Of a stretch of DNA of 64,000 nucleotides, positions 1-10,071 are shown in pieces. Source of the stretch: an uncultured Caulobacter sp. (GTDB lineage Bacteria; Pseudomonadota; Alphaproteobacteria; Caulobacterales; Caulobacteraceae); NCBI GenBank assembly GCA_937925635.1, contig CALALX010000028.1, forward strand, positions 62,001 through 126,000, written 5' to 3'. Each line of letters starts with the position of its first letter. The stretch's first letter is position 1. Under the pieces are notes generated by a model that worked only from the letters and a program-made list of their open reading frames with translations, did not search any database and was not told where the DNA came from. Position numbers and translations under genes: made by a program.

Positions 1-49
1 ACGCCGCCGCCCTGGGGCCTCGTCCGATCGAACTTACGGTCAAGAAGGG

Positions 50-679
50 GTGATCCTGGCGCTCGACACCTGCTTGACCGCCTGCTCGGCGGCCGTCGTC
101 GATGATGGCGGCGTGGTGCTGGCCGCCCGCTCCGAGGCGATGCCGCGCGGCCACCAGGAGCGCCTGGCGCCGCTGGTGCGCGAGCTGGCGTCCGAAGCCG
201 GCATCGGCTTCAGTGACCTCACCCGCATCGGCGTCACCGTCGGCCCCGGCAGCTTTACCGGCCTGCGCGTCGGGGTCGCCTTCGCCAAGGGCCTGGCCGC
301 GGCGCTGGGCGTTCCGGCCGTCGGCGTCGGCACGCTGGAGGCCATGGCGCATGACCGCCAGGGCTTCGTGGTCGCCGCCATCGACGCCCGCAGGGGCCAG
401 ATCTACGTCCAGCTGTTCGGCGACGGCGTCGCCCTGACCGCGCCCGACGCCCTGACGCTCGAGGACGCGGCGGCCCGCATCGCCGAGGTCTATCATGGCG
501 GCCCCGCGACCTTCGTCGGCTCGGGGGCGCCGATGCTTGACGGCGTCCTGGCCGGCGCGACGATCGTCATCCCGGACGGACCAGACCCGGTCGCTGTCGC
601 CCGTCTGGCGGCCGCCGCGCCGGCTCGTCCCGTTCGGCCGCTGTACCTGCGCGCGCCGGACGCCAAGCTGCCGATATGA
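50..679 (+). CDS. tsaB: tRNA threonylcarbamoyladenosine biosynthesis protein TsaB
   Basis: TsaB is the non-catalytic ASKHA-fold partner of TsaD in the complex that adds t6A at position 37 of ANN-decoding tRNAs. The 209-residue protein begins with the expected ILALDT strand and has the glycine-rich GPGSFTGLR segment near residue 65. Length is typical, since TsaB lacks the metal-binding C-terminal part of TsaD. The GTG start follows an AAGAAGGGG ribosome binding site. The stop overlaps the rimI start by 4 bases (ATGA), so the two are translationally coupled, a pairing common in Alphaproteobacteria. Confidence 0.93.
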   Translation: MILALDTCLTACSAAVVDDGGVVLAARSEAMPRGHQERLAPLVRELASEAGIGFSDLTRIGVTVGPGSFTGLRVGVAFAKGLAAALGVPAVGVGTLEAMAHDRQGFVVAAIDARRGQIYVQLFGDGVALTAPDALTLEDAAARIAEVYHGGPATFVGSGAPMLDGVLAGATIVIPDGPDPVAVARLAAAAPARPVRPLYLRAPDAKLPI

Positions 680-1104
680 GCGTCCTGCGCGCCGCCCGCC
701 GCGACGAGACCTCGGCGCTGGCCGCCCTGCACGCCGCCGCCTTCGACCCTTCCTGGCCTGTTGCGGAGATCGACGAACTGCTCGCCTCGCCCGGCGCCTT
801 CGCGCTGATCGTCGAGGACGCGGGCTTCATCCTCTGCCGCGCCATCGCCGGCGAGGCCGAGATCCTGACCCTGGCCGTGACCCCGGCCGCTCGGCGCCGG
901 GGAACCGGCCGGGCGCTGGTCGAGGCGGCCGCCGGGCTCGCCGAGGGGCTGGAGGCCGACGCGCTGTTCCTGGAAGTGGCGCACGACAATCTGGCGGCGC
1001 TCGCGCTCTATGAATCGGCGGGATTCTCACGCGTGGGCCTGCGCAAGGGCTACTACGCGTCGGGCGCGGACGCGGTCGTGATGCGCCGGGCGCTTAACAC
1101 CTGA
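676..1104 (+). CDS. rimI: Ribosomal protein alanine N-acetyltransferase RimI (GNAT family)
   Basis: A 142-residue GNAT acyltransferase. The acetyl-CoA pyrophosphate loop reads RRRGTGRALVEAA (about residues 75-87), and the GNAT end motif (NLAALALYESAGF) follows near residue 107. RimI acetylates the N-terminal alanine of ribosomal protein S18. Identification rests on this family signature plus the tsaB-rimI overlap, the usual arrangement. Substrate specificity cannot be read from sequence. Confidence 0.88.
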   Translation: MSVLRAARRDETSALAALHAAAFDPSWPVAEIDELLASPGAFALIVEDAGFILCRAIAGEAEILTLAVTPAARRRGTGRALVEAAAGLAEGLEADALFLEVAHDNLAALALYESAGFSRVGLRKGYYASGADAVVMRRALNT

Positions 1105-1150
1105 CCGACCAGCGCCTATCTTGCGACGACTCATGACGGAGGATGGGCGG

Positions 1151-1558
1151 TTGGACCGGCTGGAGAAGCTCTGCATCGAAAAGGGCATGCGGATGACCGA
1201 CCAGCGTCGGGTCATCGCGCGCGTTCTGTCCTCGGCCCAGGATCACCCGGACGTCGAGGAGCTGTACCGCCGCGCCCACGCCATCGATCCGCACATCTCG
1301 ATCGCCACCGTCTACCGGACCGTCCGGTTGTTCGAGGAATCCGGCATCATCGAGCGCCACGACTTCCGCGACGGCCGCAGCCGCTATGAAGAGGCGCCCG
1401 ACGTCCACCACGACCACCTTATCGACATGAAGACCGGCAAGGTCGTCGAGTTCGTCGACGAGGAGATCGAGGCCCTGCAGCAGGCCATCGCCCGCAAGCT
1501 CGGCTACCGGCTGGTGGATCACCGGCTTGAGCTCTACGGCGTTCCGATCGAGGAGTGA
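1151..1558 (+). CDS. fur: Fur-family iron-responsive repressor
   Basis: A winged-helix N-terminal domain with recognition segment SIATVYRTVRLF (about residues 50-61) is followed by the HHDH metal site (86-89) and a dimerisation domain. The CxxC pairs of E. coli Fur that hold structural zinc are absent (LIDMKTGKVVEF), as is usual in alphaproteobacterial Fur. I place the start at TTG 1151 because GGAGG lies 8 bases upstream and the protein then starts MDRLEKLC. ATG 1133 and TTG 1121 are in frame but have no good ribosome binding site. Irr or Mur function is not excluded. Confidence 0.88.
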   Translation: MDRLEKLCIEKGMRMTDQRRVIARVLSSAQDHPDVEELYRRAHAIDPHISIATVYRTVRLFEESGIIERHDFRDGRSRYEEAPDVHHDHLIDMKTGKVVEFVDEEIEALQQAIARKLGYRLVDHRLELYGVPIEE

Positions 1559-1612
1559 TCGGGAACAGGGGTGTTTCTTGCGAAATGACCCCGCCAACCC
1601 CATAACCCCGGC

Positions 1613-2967
<1,355 letters not shown>

Positions 2968-2971
<4 letters not shown>

Positions 2972-3933
2972 CCCGACCGCCAGAATTCCTGCCGCTGTCC
3001 GACACGGCCGCGCTGGCGGTCTATGGCCCGGGCGGCCGCCACGCCGCCCTGATCGAAGACGCCTTCAAGGTCCTTATCGAGACGCCGGGCGGCGGTGTGT
3101 CCGTGCAGGGCGACGCCCGCGGCCGCAGCCAGGCCAAACGCGCCATCGAGGCGATCGCCGCCATCGTCGAGGCCGGCGCCGAGGTGACGGACGCCGATGT
3201 CCGGGTCGCCGTCGGCGAGGCGCGTCCCGCCGCGCCCGGAACCCAGGCCAAGGCGCAGGCCGGGACCGCCGGCGGGCCGCGCCGAGGCCCGGTCTCGCCC
3301 AAGACCGCGACCCAGGCCCGCTACATGGAGATGCTGGGCCGATACGACGTGACCTTCGGCCTCGGCCCGGCCGGCACCGGCAAGACCTTCCTGGCCGTGG
3401 CGCACGGCGCCGGCATGCTGATGCGCGGCGACGTCGACCGGCTGATCATCACCCGTCCCGCCGTCGAGGCGGGCGAAAAGCTGGGGTTCCTTCCCGGCGA
3501 CCTGACCGAGAAGGTCGATCCCTACATGGCGCCGGTCTGGGAATCGCTGATCCAGATCATCGGCGCCGAGCAGCTGCGTCGCCGCCGCGACAAGGGCGAG
3601 ATCGAGGTCGCCCCGATCGCGTTCATGCGCGGGCGCACCCTCAGTCACGCCTACGTCATCGTGGACGAGGCGCAGAACACCAGCCGCCTGCAGATGAAGA
3701 TGGTGCTGACGCGCCTGGGCGAGGGCTCGCGCATGGCGGTGACCGGCGACCCCAGCCAGGTCGACCTGCTCAACCCCGCCGACTCCGGCCTGGCCCACGC
3801 GGTCTCGATTCTGGAGGGTGTCGAAGGCGTGGGCGTGACCCGCTTCTCGTCCGAGGATGTGGTCCGCCACCCGATGGTCGCCCGCATCGTGAAGGCCTAC
3901 GACGCCGACGCCGCGCGGCGCTCCGGCCGATGA
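2968..3933 (+). CDS. PhoH-like ATPase (YbeZ type)
   Basis: P-loop ATPase of the PhoH family. Walker A is GPAGTGKT (about 133-140) and Walker B is VIVDEAQN. An N-terminal KH-like extension and a low-complexity Ala/Gly linker (about 85-110) precede the ATPase core. YbeZ proteins partner the RNase YbeY in 16S rRNA maturation. Here both neighbours overlap by 4 bases, with miaB upstream and ybeY downstream, which supports that role. The biochemical role of PhoH ATPases remains poorly defined. Confidence 0.93.
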
Positions 3934-4361
3934 TCGATATCGAGGTTGAGGACCCGTCCTGGTCGGCGGCGCTGCCGGACGTCGAGGCCATGGCGCTGGC
4001 GGCCGCGCGCGCGGCGCTTGAAGGTCGCGGCGGGGCGACCCTCCTGCTGACCGATGACGACAGCGTCGCCGAGCTGAACACGCGCTTCCGCGGCAAGGCC
4101 GGGCCGACCAACGTGCTCAGCTTTCCCGCTCCGGAAAATCCCGAGGATCATCTGGGCGATATCGCGCTCGCGTACGGCGTCTGCGCGAGCGAGGCGGCCG
4201 AGCAGGGCAAGCCGCTCGCGCATCATCTGCAACACCTGGTGGCGCACGGGGTGCTACATCTTCTAGGATACGATCACCTCACCGAGGCCGAGGCCGAGGA
4301 GATGGAGGCGCTCGAACGGCGAATCCTCGCCGGGCTGGGCGTTCCCGATCCCTACGCCTGA
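3930..4361 (+). CDS. ybeY: Endoribonuclease YbeY (16S rRNA maturation and quality control)
   Basis: UPF0054 metalloenzyme of 143 residues. The diagnostic zinc motif HGVLHLLGYDH is intact, with histidines at about 106, 110 and 116. YbeY trims the 3' end of 16S rRNA and takes part in 70S quality control. It overlaps phoH by 4 bases and lies 13 bases before corC, the classical phoH-ybeY-corC order. Confidence 0.96.
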   Translation: MIDIEVEDPSWSAALPDVEAMALAAARAALEGRGGATLLLTDDDSVAELNTRFRGKAGPTNVLSFPAPENPEDHLGDIALAYGVCASEAAEQGKPLAHHLQHLVAHGVLHLLGYDHLTEAEAEEMEALERRILAGLGVPDPYA

Positions 4362-4374
4362 CAGCAGAGACGAG

Positions 4375-5271
4375 ATGCCCAGCGCCGACGACCCCGGCTC
4401 ACCGCCAGATACGCCCAGACGAAGTCGGGGTCTGCGCGCCTTCTTCCGCCGACTTCGCCGCGAGATCGCCGAGCCGGTCGAGGCGTTCGAGACGTCCGCG
4501 GGACAGGCGGCCGCCGCCGCGACCCTGGTCGGCCAGGCCCGCGCCTTTCAGACCCTGACCGTCGACGACGTGATGACGCCGCGCGCCGACATCATCGCGG
4601 TCGAGGTCGACACCCCCTTCGAGGAGCTGGTCGCCCTCTTCATCAAGCACGAACACAGTCGCCTGCCGATCTATCGCGACACCCTCGACGACCCGGTCGG
4701 CGTGGTCCACGTCAAGGATGTGTTCAAGGCGGTGGCGGGCAAGGGCCGCAAGCCCGCCGCGACCTCGGCTCCGCTCCGGCGCCTGAAGCGGGAGACTCTC
4801 TACGTCCCCGCCTCGATGCGCGCCGCCGATCTGCTGGCCCAGATGCAGAAGACCCGTATCCACCTTGCGCTGGTGATCGACGAGTACGGCGGCACCGAAG
4901 GCCTGGTGACCATCGAGGACTTGATCGAGGCGGTGGTCGGCGAGATCGACGATGAGCACGACGAAGCCAGCGTCAGCGGCGTGCTGCCAAGGCCGGGCGG
5001 CGTCTTCGAGGCCGACGCCCGCGCGGCGCTGGAGGACCTGGAAGAGGCTCTCGGCAACGGCGAGCTGGCGCCCAGCGAGCTCGAGGAGGAGATCGACACC
5101 GTCGGCGGCCTGGTCGTGGCCATCGCCGGCCGGGTCCCGCGCCGGGGCGAGGTCATCGCCCACCCCGCCGGTTACGAGCTTGAGGTCATCGACGCCGACC
5201 CGCGCCGCGTGAAACGCGTTCGCATCCGACCGCGTCCGGAGGCCCCGACGGCCGAGGCCCCCGCCGCGTGA
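4375..5271 (+). CDS. corC: Hemolysin-family CBS-domain protein (CorC/YbeX-like)
   Basis: A 298-residue soluble member of the UPF0053/CorC group. A basic N-terminal stretch is followed by paired CBS domains (VDDVMTPRADI near residue 63 and a second repeat ending in DEYGGTEGLVTIEDL), then a C-terminal CorC_HlyC domain rich in acid residues. No membrane DUF21 domain is present, as in YbeX/CorC. Roles proposed for the family are magnesium/cobalt efflux and ribosome metabolism. The linkage to ybeY favours the latter, by inference. Confidence 0.88.
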   Translation: MPSADDPGSPPDTPRRSRGLRAFFRRLRREIAEPVEAFETSAGQAAAAATLVGQARAFQTLTVDDVMTPRADIIAVEVDTPFEELVALFIKHEHSRLPIYRDTLDDPVGVVHVKDVFKAVAGKGRKPAATSAPLRRLKRETLYVPASMRAADLLAQMQKTRIHLALVIDEYGGTEGLVTIEDLIEAVVGEIDDEHDEASVSGVLPRPGGVFEADARAALEDLEEALGNGELAPSELEEEIDTVGGLVVAIAGRVPRRGEVIAHPAGYELEVIDADPRRVKRVRIRPRPEAPTAEAPAA

Positions 5272-6884
5272 TCCCGCAGCGCCTCGCCGAGCGGCTTCTG
5301 AACATGCCGCGCTGGCTTCTGGCGCTGGCGGCCGGCCTCGCGGCCGCGCTCGCCCATCCGCCGTTCGGCCTGCTGCCCGGTCTGCTCGGCTATCCCCTGC
5401 TGCTGTGGCTGGTCGACGACGCCAACGCCGATCGGCCGCTGCGCTCGGCCTTCTGGCGCGGCTGGCTGGCGGGGCTGGCCTATTTCGCGCTCGGCACCTG
5501 GTGGATCGCGGAAGCCTTCCTGGTCGACATCGTCGCCCACGGCTGGATCGCCCCCTTCGCCGTCGCCGCCATGGCCGGCGGCGTGGCCCTGTTTTGGGGC
5601 GCGGCCATGGTCGCCTATCGCCTGACGGGCGCGACCGGCGTCGCCCGGGTCGCCGTGTTCGCCGGGGTGTTCGCCGCTTTTGAATGGCTCCGCGGCCATG
5701 TGCTGACGGGCTTCCCCTGGAACCTGCCCGGCGAGACCTGGCGAGCCGGGTCGGCGATGTCGCAGTCGGCGGCCCTGTTCGGCGCCTATGGCCTGACCTG
5801 GCTGACGATCTGGCTGGCCGCCAGCGTCCCGCTGTGGCGCGAGGGCCGCCCGGGCCGGATCGCGCTCGGCGGCGCGGCGGCGACAGCGGTCCTGCTGTTC
5901 GCCTGGGGCGCGGCGCGGACGTCCGGGACCATGCCCGCAGCCTCCGAGGCCGGCGATCTGCGCGTGCGCATCGTCCAGGCCGACATCAAACAGGCCGCCA
6001 AGTACGATCCAGCCCACTTCCGCCGCATCGTCGACGCCTACACCGGCCTGACCGCCCGCCCCTACCCGGGCAGGCCGGCCGACATCGTCGTCTGGCCCGA
6101 GGGCGCGATTCCGGCGGCGGTGAACGACTATCTCGCGCCGGGAACCTGGACCCGCGAGGCGATCGAGGCGTCCCTGCGACCCGGGCAGACCCTGCTGGTC
6201 GGGGCGTACCGCTACGAGGGAACGCCGGCCGACACGCGGTACTACAACACCCTGGTCGCCGTGCGCCGAACGCCGGAGGGACTGGAGCCGCTGGGCGTCT
6301 ACGACAAGCATCGGCTGGTGCCGTTCGGCGAGTTCCTGCCGATGGAGGGCCTGCTCACCGCGATCGGCTTCAAGGCGCTGGTCCATGCGCCGGAGAGTTT
6401 CGCCCCAGGCGGCCCGCCGCGCCCGATGCAGGCGGCCGGCCTGCCGCCATTCCAGCCGCTGATCTGCTACGAGTCGTTGTTTCCGGGCTTCACGCGTCAG
6501 GGCGCGGCGCTTTCAGGCCTGCGGCCCGGCTTCATCGTCAATGTCTCGAACGACGCCTGGTTCGGCCGCACCAGCGGGCCGCTCCAGCACCTCAACCTGG
6601 CCAGCTACCGCGCCATCGAGGAAGGCCTGCCAATGCTGCGCGCGACCCCGACCGGCGTCTCGGCGGTCATTACGCCCTTGGGACAGGTTGAAGCAGGCTC
6701 TCTGCGTCTTGGCGATACCGGCGTTATTGACGCCGACCTCCGGCCAAGGCAGTTGAGTACGCTTTATAGCCGCCACGGCGACTTGCCCTTCATCGCTCTG
6801 TTGATGATCTCGGCCGCGTTGATCCTGCGTATTCGGGTAGTCCAGGCCTTGAAAAGACGACAGAATGGAGTGATGGGGGGTTAG
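5268..6884 (+). CDS. lnt: Apolipoprotein N-acyltransferase Lnt
   Basis: Inner-membrane enzyme that adds the third acyl chain to lipoproteins. The N-terminal half (about 1-220) is strongly hydrophobic with several membrane segments. The periplasmic nitrilase domain carries the catalytic Glu (VVWPEGAIP), Lys (near YDKHRLVPFGE) and Cys (LICYESLFPG). At 538 residues it has normal family length. The GTG start overlaps the corC stop (GTGA). It closes the miaB-lnt operon. Confidence 0.96.
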   Translation: MIPQRLAERLLNMPRWLLALAAGLAAALAHPPFGLLPGLLGYPLLLWLVDDANADRPLRSAFWRGWLAGLAYFALGTWWIAEAFLVDIVAHGWIAPFAVAAMAGGVALFWGAAMVAYRLTGATGVARVAVFAGVFAAFEWLRGHVLTGFPWNLPGETWRAGSAMSQSAALFGAYGLTWLTIWLAASVPLWREGRPGRIALGGAAATAVLLFAWGAARTSGTMPAASEAGDLRVRIVQADIKQAAKYDPAHFRRIVDAYTGLTARPYPGRPADIVVWPEGAIPAAVNDYLAPGTWTREAIEASLRPGQTLLVGAYRYEGTPADTRYYNTLVAVRRTPEGLEPLGVYDKHRLVPFGEFLPMEGLLTAIGFKALVHAPESFAPGGPPRPMQAAGLPPFQPLICYESLFPGFTRQGAALSGLRPGFIVNVSNDAWFGRTSGPLQHLNLASYRAIEEGLPMLRATPTGVSAVITPLGQVEAGSLRLGDTGVIDADLRPRQLSTLYSRHGDLPFIALLMISAALILRIRVVQALKRRQNGVMGG

Positions 6885-6915
6885 TGAAACCGCGATTTCT
6901 GCTGACCGGGACCTC

Positions 6916-7356
6916 ATGACAACCATCACAGACACAGACCGATCCCCAAATCCCGTCGACCTCCACGTCGGCGGTCGCATTCGCATGCGGCGCAAGCTGC
7001 TCGGCGTTTCGCAGGAGCGCCTGGCCGACGATCTGGGCCTGACCTTCCAACAGGTTCAGAAGTACGAGCGCGGGGCGAACCGGGTCAGCGCCAGCAAGCT
7101 GTACGAGATCGCCAAGTCTCTGCAGACCTCGATCGCCTACTTCTTCGACGGCCTGGTCGATCCTTCGACCGCCCGGGCGGAGGGCGTGTCGGACAGCGGC
7201 GCCGAGCCGTTTATTCACGACTTCCTGATGACGCCCGAGGGCCTGGAGCTGGCGGCGCTGTTTCCGAAGATCAAGCGCGGCCGCGTGCGTCGCCGCATCC
7301 TCGATCTGGTCCGCTCCATGGCCGAGGAAGAGGAAGCCGGCGACGACGCCGACTGA
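6916..7356 (+). CDS. XRE-family helix-turn-helix transcriptional regulator
   Basis: A 146-residue Cro/C1-type regulator. The HTH lies at about residues 19-75 (RIRMRRKLLGVSQERLADDLG, with the characteristic LTFQQVQKYERG). A C-terminal helical tail ends in an acidic run (EEEEAGDDAD). This family commonly sits between lnt and metK in Alphaproteobacteria, so the gene belongs to the core block rather than being acquired. Its targets are unknown. Confidence 0.9.
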   Translation: MTTITDTDRSPNPVDLHVGGRIRMRRKLLGVSQERLADDLGLTFQQVQKYERGANRVSASKLYEIAKSLQTSIAYFFDGLVDPSTARAEGVSDSGAEPFIHDFLMTPEGLELAALFPKIKRGRVRRRILDLVRSMAEEEEAGDDAD

Positions 7357-7425
7357 TCAGGTCGGGGCGCCCTCGGGCTTTCTTCCGCCGGATCGGCCGT
7401 CGCGATCGTCATCCGACTTGCGGAT

Positions 7426-7441
7426 ATAAGGATGTCTTTAT
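7426..7441. promoter_or_regulatory. Imperfect palindrome upstream of metK, candidate operator
   Basis: ATAAGGATGTCTTTAT is palindromic apart from purine/purine and pyrimidine/pyrimidine exchanges (ATAARGAYRTCYTTAT). It overlaps a possible -10 element TATAAG at 7425-7430. From memory it resembles ATAAAGATATCTTTAT operators attributed to ArsR-family SAH-responsive regulators of methionine genes. That link is inference. The site is 50 bases upstream of metK. Confidence 0.45.
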
Positions 7442-7448
7442 AGGTTTC

Positions 7449-7475
7449 GGGGCCGTCCCGTGGGCGGCCCCTTTT
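7449..7475 (+). terminator. Intrinsic terminator-like hairpin just before metK
   Basis: GGGGCCG pairs perfectly with CGGCCCC (7449-7455 with 7465-7471), followed by TTTT and a pyrimidine tract. It ends about 16 bases before the metK TTG. It may end transcripts from the XRE gene, or act as an attenuator in the metK leader if transcription starts upstream of it. Confidence 0.6.
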
Positions 7476-7490
7476 CCTTGGAGTTCCGCC

Positions 7491-8717
7491 TTGAACCGCT
7501 CCTCCTACATTTTCACCAGCGAAAGCGTTTCCGAGGGCCACCCCGACAAGGTCGCCGACCGGATCAGCGACACCGTGGTGGACGCCTTCCTGACCGCCGA
7601 CCCCGAGGCGCGCGTGGCCTGCGAGACCCTGGTCACCACAAACCGGGTGGTGCTGGCCGGCGAGGTCCGGGCGGGCAAGCCTGGCGGCGACAAGGCCGCC
7701 AACAAGGCCCTGACCAAGGACATCATCCGGTCGCTGGAACCCAAGGTCCGGGCCGCGATCAAGGACATCGGCTACGAGCAGAAGGGCTTCCACTGGGAGA
7801 AGGCGAAATACGCCTGCTACCTGCACGGCCAGTCAGCCCACATCGCCCAGGGCGTCGACGCCTCCGAAAAGAAGGACGAGGGCGCCGGCGACCAGGGCAT
7901 CATGTTCGGCTACGCCAGCACCGAGACGCCGGAACTGATGCCGGCCACCCTGCAGTACAGCCACAACATCCTCAAACGCCTGGCCGAGCTGCGTCACAGC
8001 GGCGAGCTGCATGAGCTGGAACCCGACGCCAAGAGCCAGGTGACGCTCGAATACGACGGAAACGGCGTGCCGCAGCGGGTGGTGTCGATCGTGGTGTCGC
8101 ACCAGCACAAGAAGAAGATCGACGGCAAGGCGCCGACGAGCAAGCGGGTGCTGGACCTGATCCGGCCGCACATCCTGCCGATCTTCCCAGACGGCCTGGT
8201 CACGAAGAAGACCCAGTGGCTGGTCAATCCGACCGGCCGCTTCGAGATCGGCGGACCGGACGGCGACGCCGGCGTCACCGGCCGCAAGATCATCGTCGAC
8301 ACCTACGGCGGCGCGGCCCCGCATGGCGGCGGCGCCTTCAGCGGCAAGGATCCGACCAAGGTCGACCGATCGGCGGCCTATGCCTGCCGCTATCTGGCCA
8401 AGAACGTGGTCGCCGCCGGCCTGGCAGAGCGCTGCACGATCCAGATTGCCTACGCCATCGGCGTGGCCCGGCCCGTGTCGTTCCACGTCGACCTGCATCA
8501 CACCGGTCAGGTGGACCCGGCCCTGCTGGAGAAGGTGCTGCCGGAGATGATGAACGGCGTCACGCCCCGCGCCATCCGCGAGCACCTGGGCCTCAACCGC
8601 CCGATCTACGCCCGCACCGCCGCCTACGGCCACTTCGGCCGCCAGCCGGACAACGAGGGCGGATTCAGCTGGGAGCGCACGGACCTCGTGCCCGAGCTGA
8701 AGAAGCTGGTGAACTGA
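7491..8717 (+). CDS. metK: S-adenosylmethionine synthase (methionine adenosyltransferase)
   Basis: Makes S-adenosylmethionine from methionine and ATP. The 408-residue protein starts with the family signature SESVSEGHPDKVADRISD and keeps the GYASTETPELMP segment and the glycine-rich phosphate loop (GGGAFSGKDPTKVDRS). It is slightly longer than E. coli MetK, as alphaproteobacterial forms usually are. The start is TTG 7491 with GGAG 7 bases upstream. No in-frame ATG lies nearby that would keep the conserved N terminus. Confidence 0.97.
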   Translation: MNRSSYIFTSESVSEGHPDKVADRISDTVVDAFLTADPEARVACETLVTTNRVVLAGEVRAGKPGGDKAANKALTKDIIRSLEPKVRAAIKDIGYEQKGFHWEKAKYACYLHGQSAHIAQGVDASEKKDEGAGDQGIMFGYASTETPELMPATLQYSHNILKRLAELRHSGELHELEPDAKSQVTLEYDGNGVPQRVVSIVVSHQHKKKIDGKAPTSKRVLDLIRPHILPIFPDGLVTKKTQWLVNPTGRFEIGGPDGDAGVTGRKIIVDTYGGAAPHGGGAFSGKDPTKVDRSAAYACRYLAKNVVAAGLAERCTIQIAYAIGVARPVSFHVDLHHTGQVDPALLEKVLPEMMNGVTPRAIREHLGLNRPIYARTAAYGHFGRQPDNEGGFSWERTDLVPELKKLVN

Positions 8718-8722
8718 TCTCC

Positions 8723-8798
8723 GGGGACATGCACATCAGTGCGTGTCCCCAACCGCTTCAAGCTGCGGGGGACACGTACCCTTCGGGTACATGTCCCC
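8723..8798. repeat. Paired-hairpin repeat, GGGGACA/TGTCCCC family, copy 1
   Basis: Two back-to-back hairpins, each bounded by GGGGACA and TGTCCCC. The first is 8723-8750 (inner arms TGCAC/GTGCG) and the second 8768-8798 (inner arms CGTACCC/GGGTACA). They are separated by a linker containing GCTTCAAGC. The same architecture recurs at 17845-17934, 18725-18801 and 25640-25738 with different but self-complementary inner arms. It lies between metK and trmB. Confidence 0.85.
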
Positions 8799-8817
8799 AT
8801 CTGCTACTGGACGCCCC

Positions 8818-9504
8818 ATGCCCATCACGCCCCAGCAACCGCACGGCGCCCTGCGCAGCTATGGCCGCGTCAAGGCGCGAGTGCTGAAGCCGCGCCAGGC
8901 GGCCCTGATCGACCAGCTGGCGCCCTCGGTCGATATCCCCGACGGACCGTTCGATCCGCGCGCGCTGAAACCCGACGCCCGCGAGGTCTGGCTGGAGATC
9001 GGCTTCGGCGGCGGCGAGCATATGGCGGGCCAGGCCGCGCGCGATCGGGACATCCTGATCATCGGCGTCGAGCCGTTCCTGAACGGCGTCGCCAGCGCCC
9101 TGCGCCACGTTGAAGACGGCGGGCTGGACAATGTCCGCGTCCACCAGGGCGATGCGCGCGAGGTCGTCGGCCGGCTGCCGGACGGATCGCTGGACCGGGT
9201 CTTCATCCTGTTTCCCGATCCCTGGCCCAAGGCGCGCCACCACAAGCGCCGCATCGTGCAGGCGGACTTCCTCGCCGAACTGGCCCGCAAGCTGAAGCCC
9301 GGCGGTCGCCTGCGCTTCGCCACCGACTGGGCCGACTACGCCGACTGGACGCTCGAGCGCGTCCTGAAGAGCGGCTTCTACGACTGGCCGGCGGAGAAGG
9401 CTGACGACTGGCGCGTCCCCCCCGCCGACCACCTGACCACCCGTTACGAGGACAAGAAGCTCGGCGACTGCGCGCCGGTGTTCCTCGACCTCGTGCGTCG
9501 CTGA
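8818..9504 (+). CDS. trmB: tRNA (guanine-N7-)-methyltransferase
   Basis: SAM-dependent enzyme forming m7G46 in tRNA. The Rossmann motif I region is LEIGFGGGEHMAGQA, and the family signature FPDPWPKARHHKRRI with the catalytic Asp follows. I start the gene at ATG 8818 (protein MPITPQQPHG). The longer GTG start at 8743 would translate through the palindromic repeat. Length (228 aa) fits. It follows metK, the source of its methyl donor. Confidence 0.95.
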   Translation: MPITPQQPHGALRSYGRVKARVLKPRQAALIDQLAPSVDIPDGPFDPRALKPDAREVWLEIGFGGGEHMAGQAARDRDILIIGVEPFLNGVASALRHVEDGGLDNVRVHQGDAREVVGRLPDGSLDRVFILFPDPWPKARHHKRRIVQADFLAELARKLKPGGRLRFATDWADYADWTLERVLKSGFYDWPAEKADDWRVPPADHLTTRYEDKKLGDCAPVFLDLVRR

Positions 9505-9570
9505 GCCACTGGATTTTCCCGGCGACGCACCCGATGTGAGCGACACATCACATCGCCTCCGGGGACTTCC

Positions 9571-10065
9571 ATGAGCTTTTCCGTCTACGCCGCGTCCGCG
9601 CCGATCTTCGTGCGCGCGCTGAACAACGCCGCCGCCATCATCGACAAGGCGCTCGCCGCCGGCCTCGACGAGACGGCCATCCTTGAGGCGCGCCTCGCCC
9701 CGGACATGCATCCCTTCCCTCGCCAGATCCAAATGGCCTCGGACGCCGCCAAGGGCGCGGTCGCCCGGCTGGCCGGCGTCGAGGTTCCCTCGATGCCCGA
9801 TACCGAGGCCACCCTGGCCGAGCTGAAGGCGCGGATCGCGAAGACCATCGCCTTCATCGAAAGTGTCGACGCCTCGGCCTTCGCCGGCGCCGAGGACCGT
9901 GAGATTGTTCTGAAATTCCCGAACATGGAGCTGAAGTTCACGGGGGCCGAGTTCCTGACCGGCTTCGCCCTGCCCAACTTCTTCTTCCACGCCACCACGG
10001 CCTACGCCCTGCTTCGGGCGGCGGGCGCGCCGATCGGCAAGATGGACTTCCTGGGCGGTCGCTGA
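9571..10065 (+). CDS. DUF1993 domain-containing protein
   Basis: A 164-residue protein of the DUF1993 family, helical and DinB-like in character. It shows the family pattern of an N-terminal FVRALNNAAAIIDKA helix, DMHPFPRQIQMASDAAKG in the middle and a C-terminal PNFFFHATTAYALLR segment. Function is unknown. It stands alone between trmB and the rimP promoter, with GGGGACTTCC upstream of the ATG. Confidence 0.85.
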   Translation: MSFSVYAASAPIFVRALNNAAAIIDKALAAGLDETAILEARLAPDMHPFPRQIQMASDAAKGAVARLAGVEVPSMPDTEATLAELKARIAKTIAFIESVDASAFAGAEDREIVLKFPNMELKFTGAEFLTGFALPNFFFHATTAYALLRAAGAPIGKMDFLGGR

Positions 10066-10071
10066 ATCGCG

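Noticed and set aside
8743..8817. GTG-initiated extension of trmB
   Set aside because: It translates a palindromic repeat shared with three other loci.
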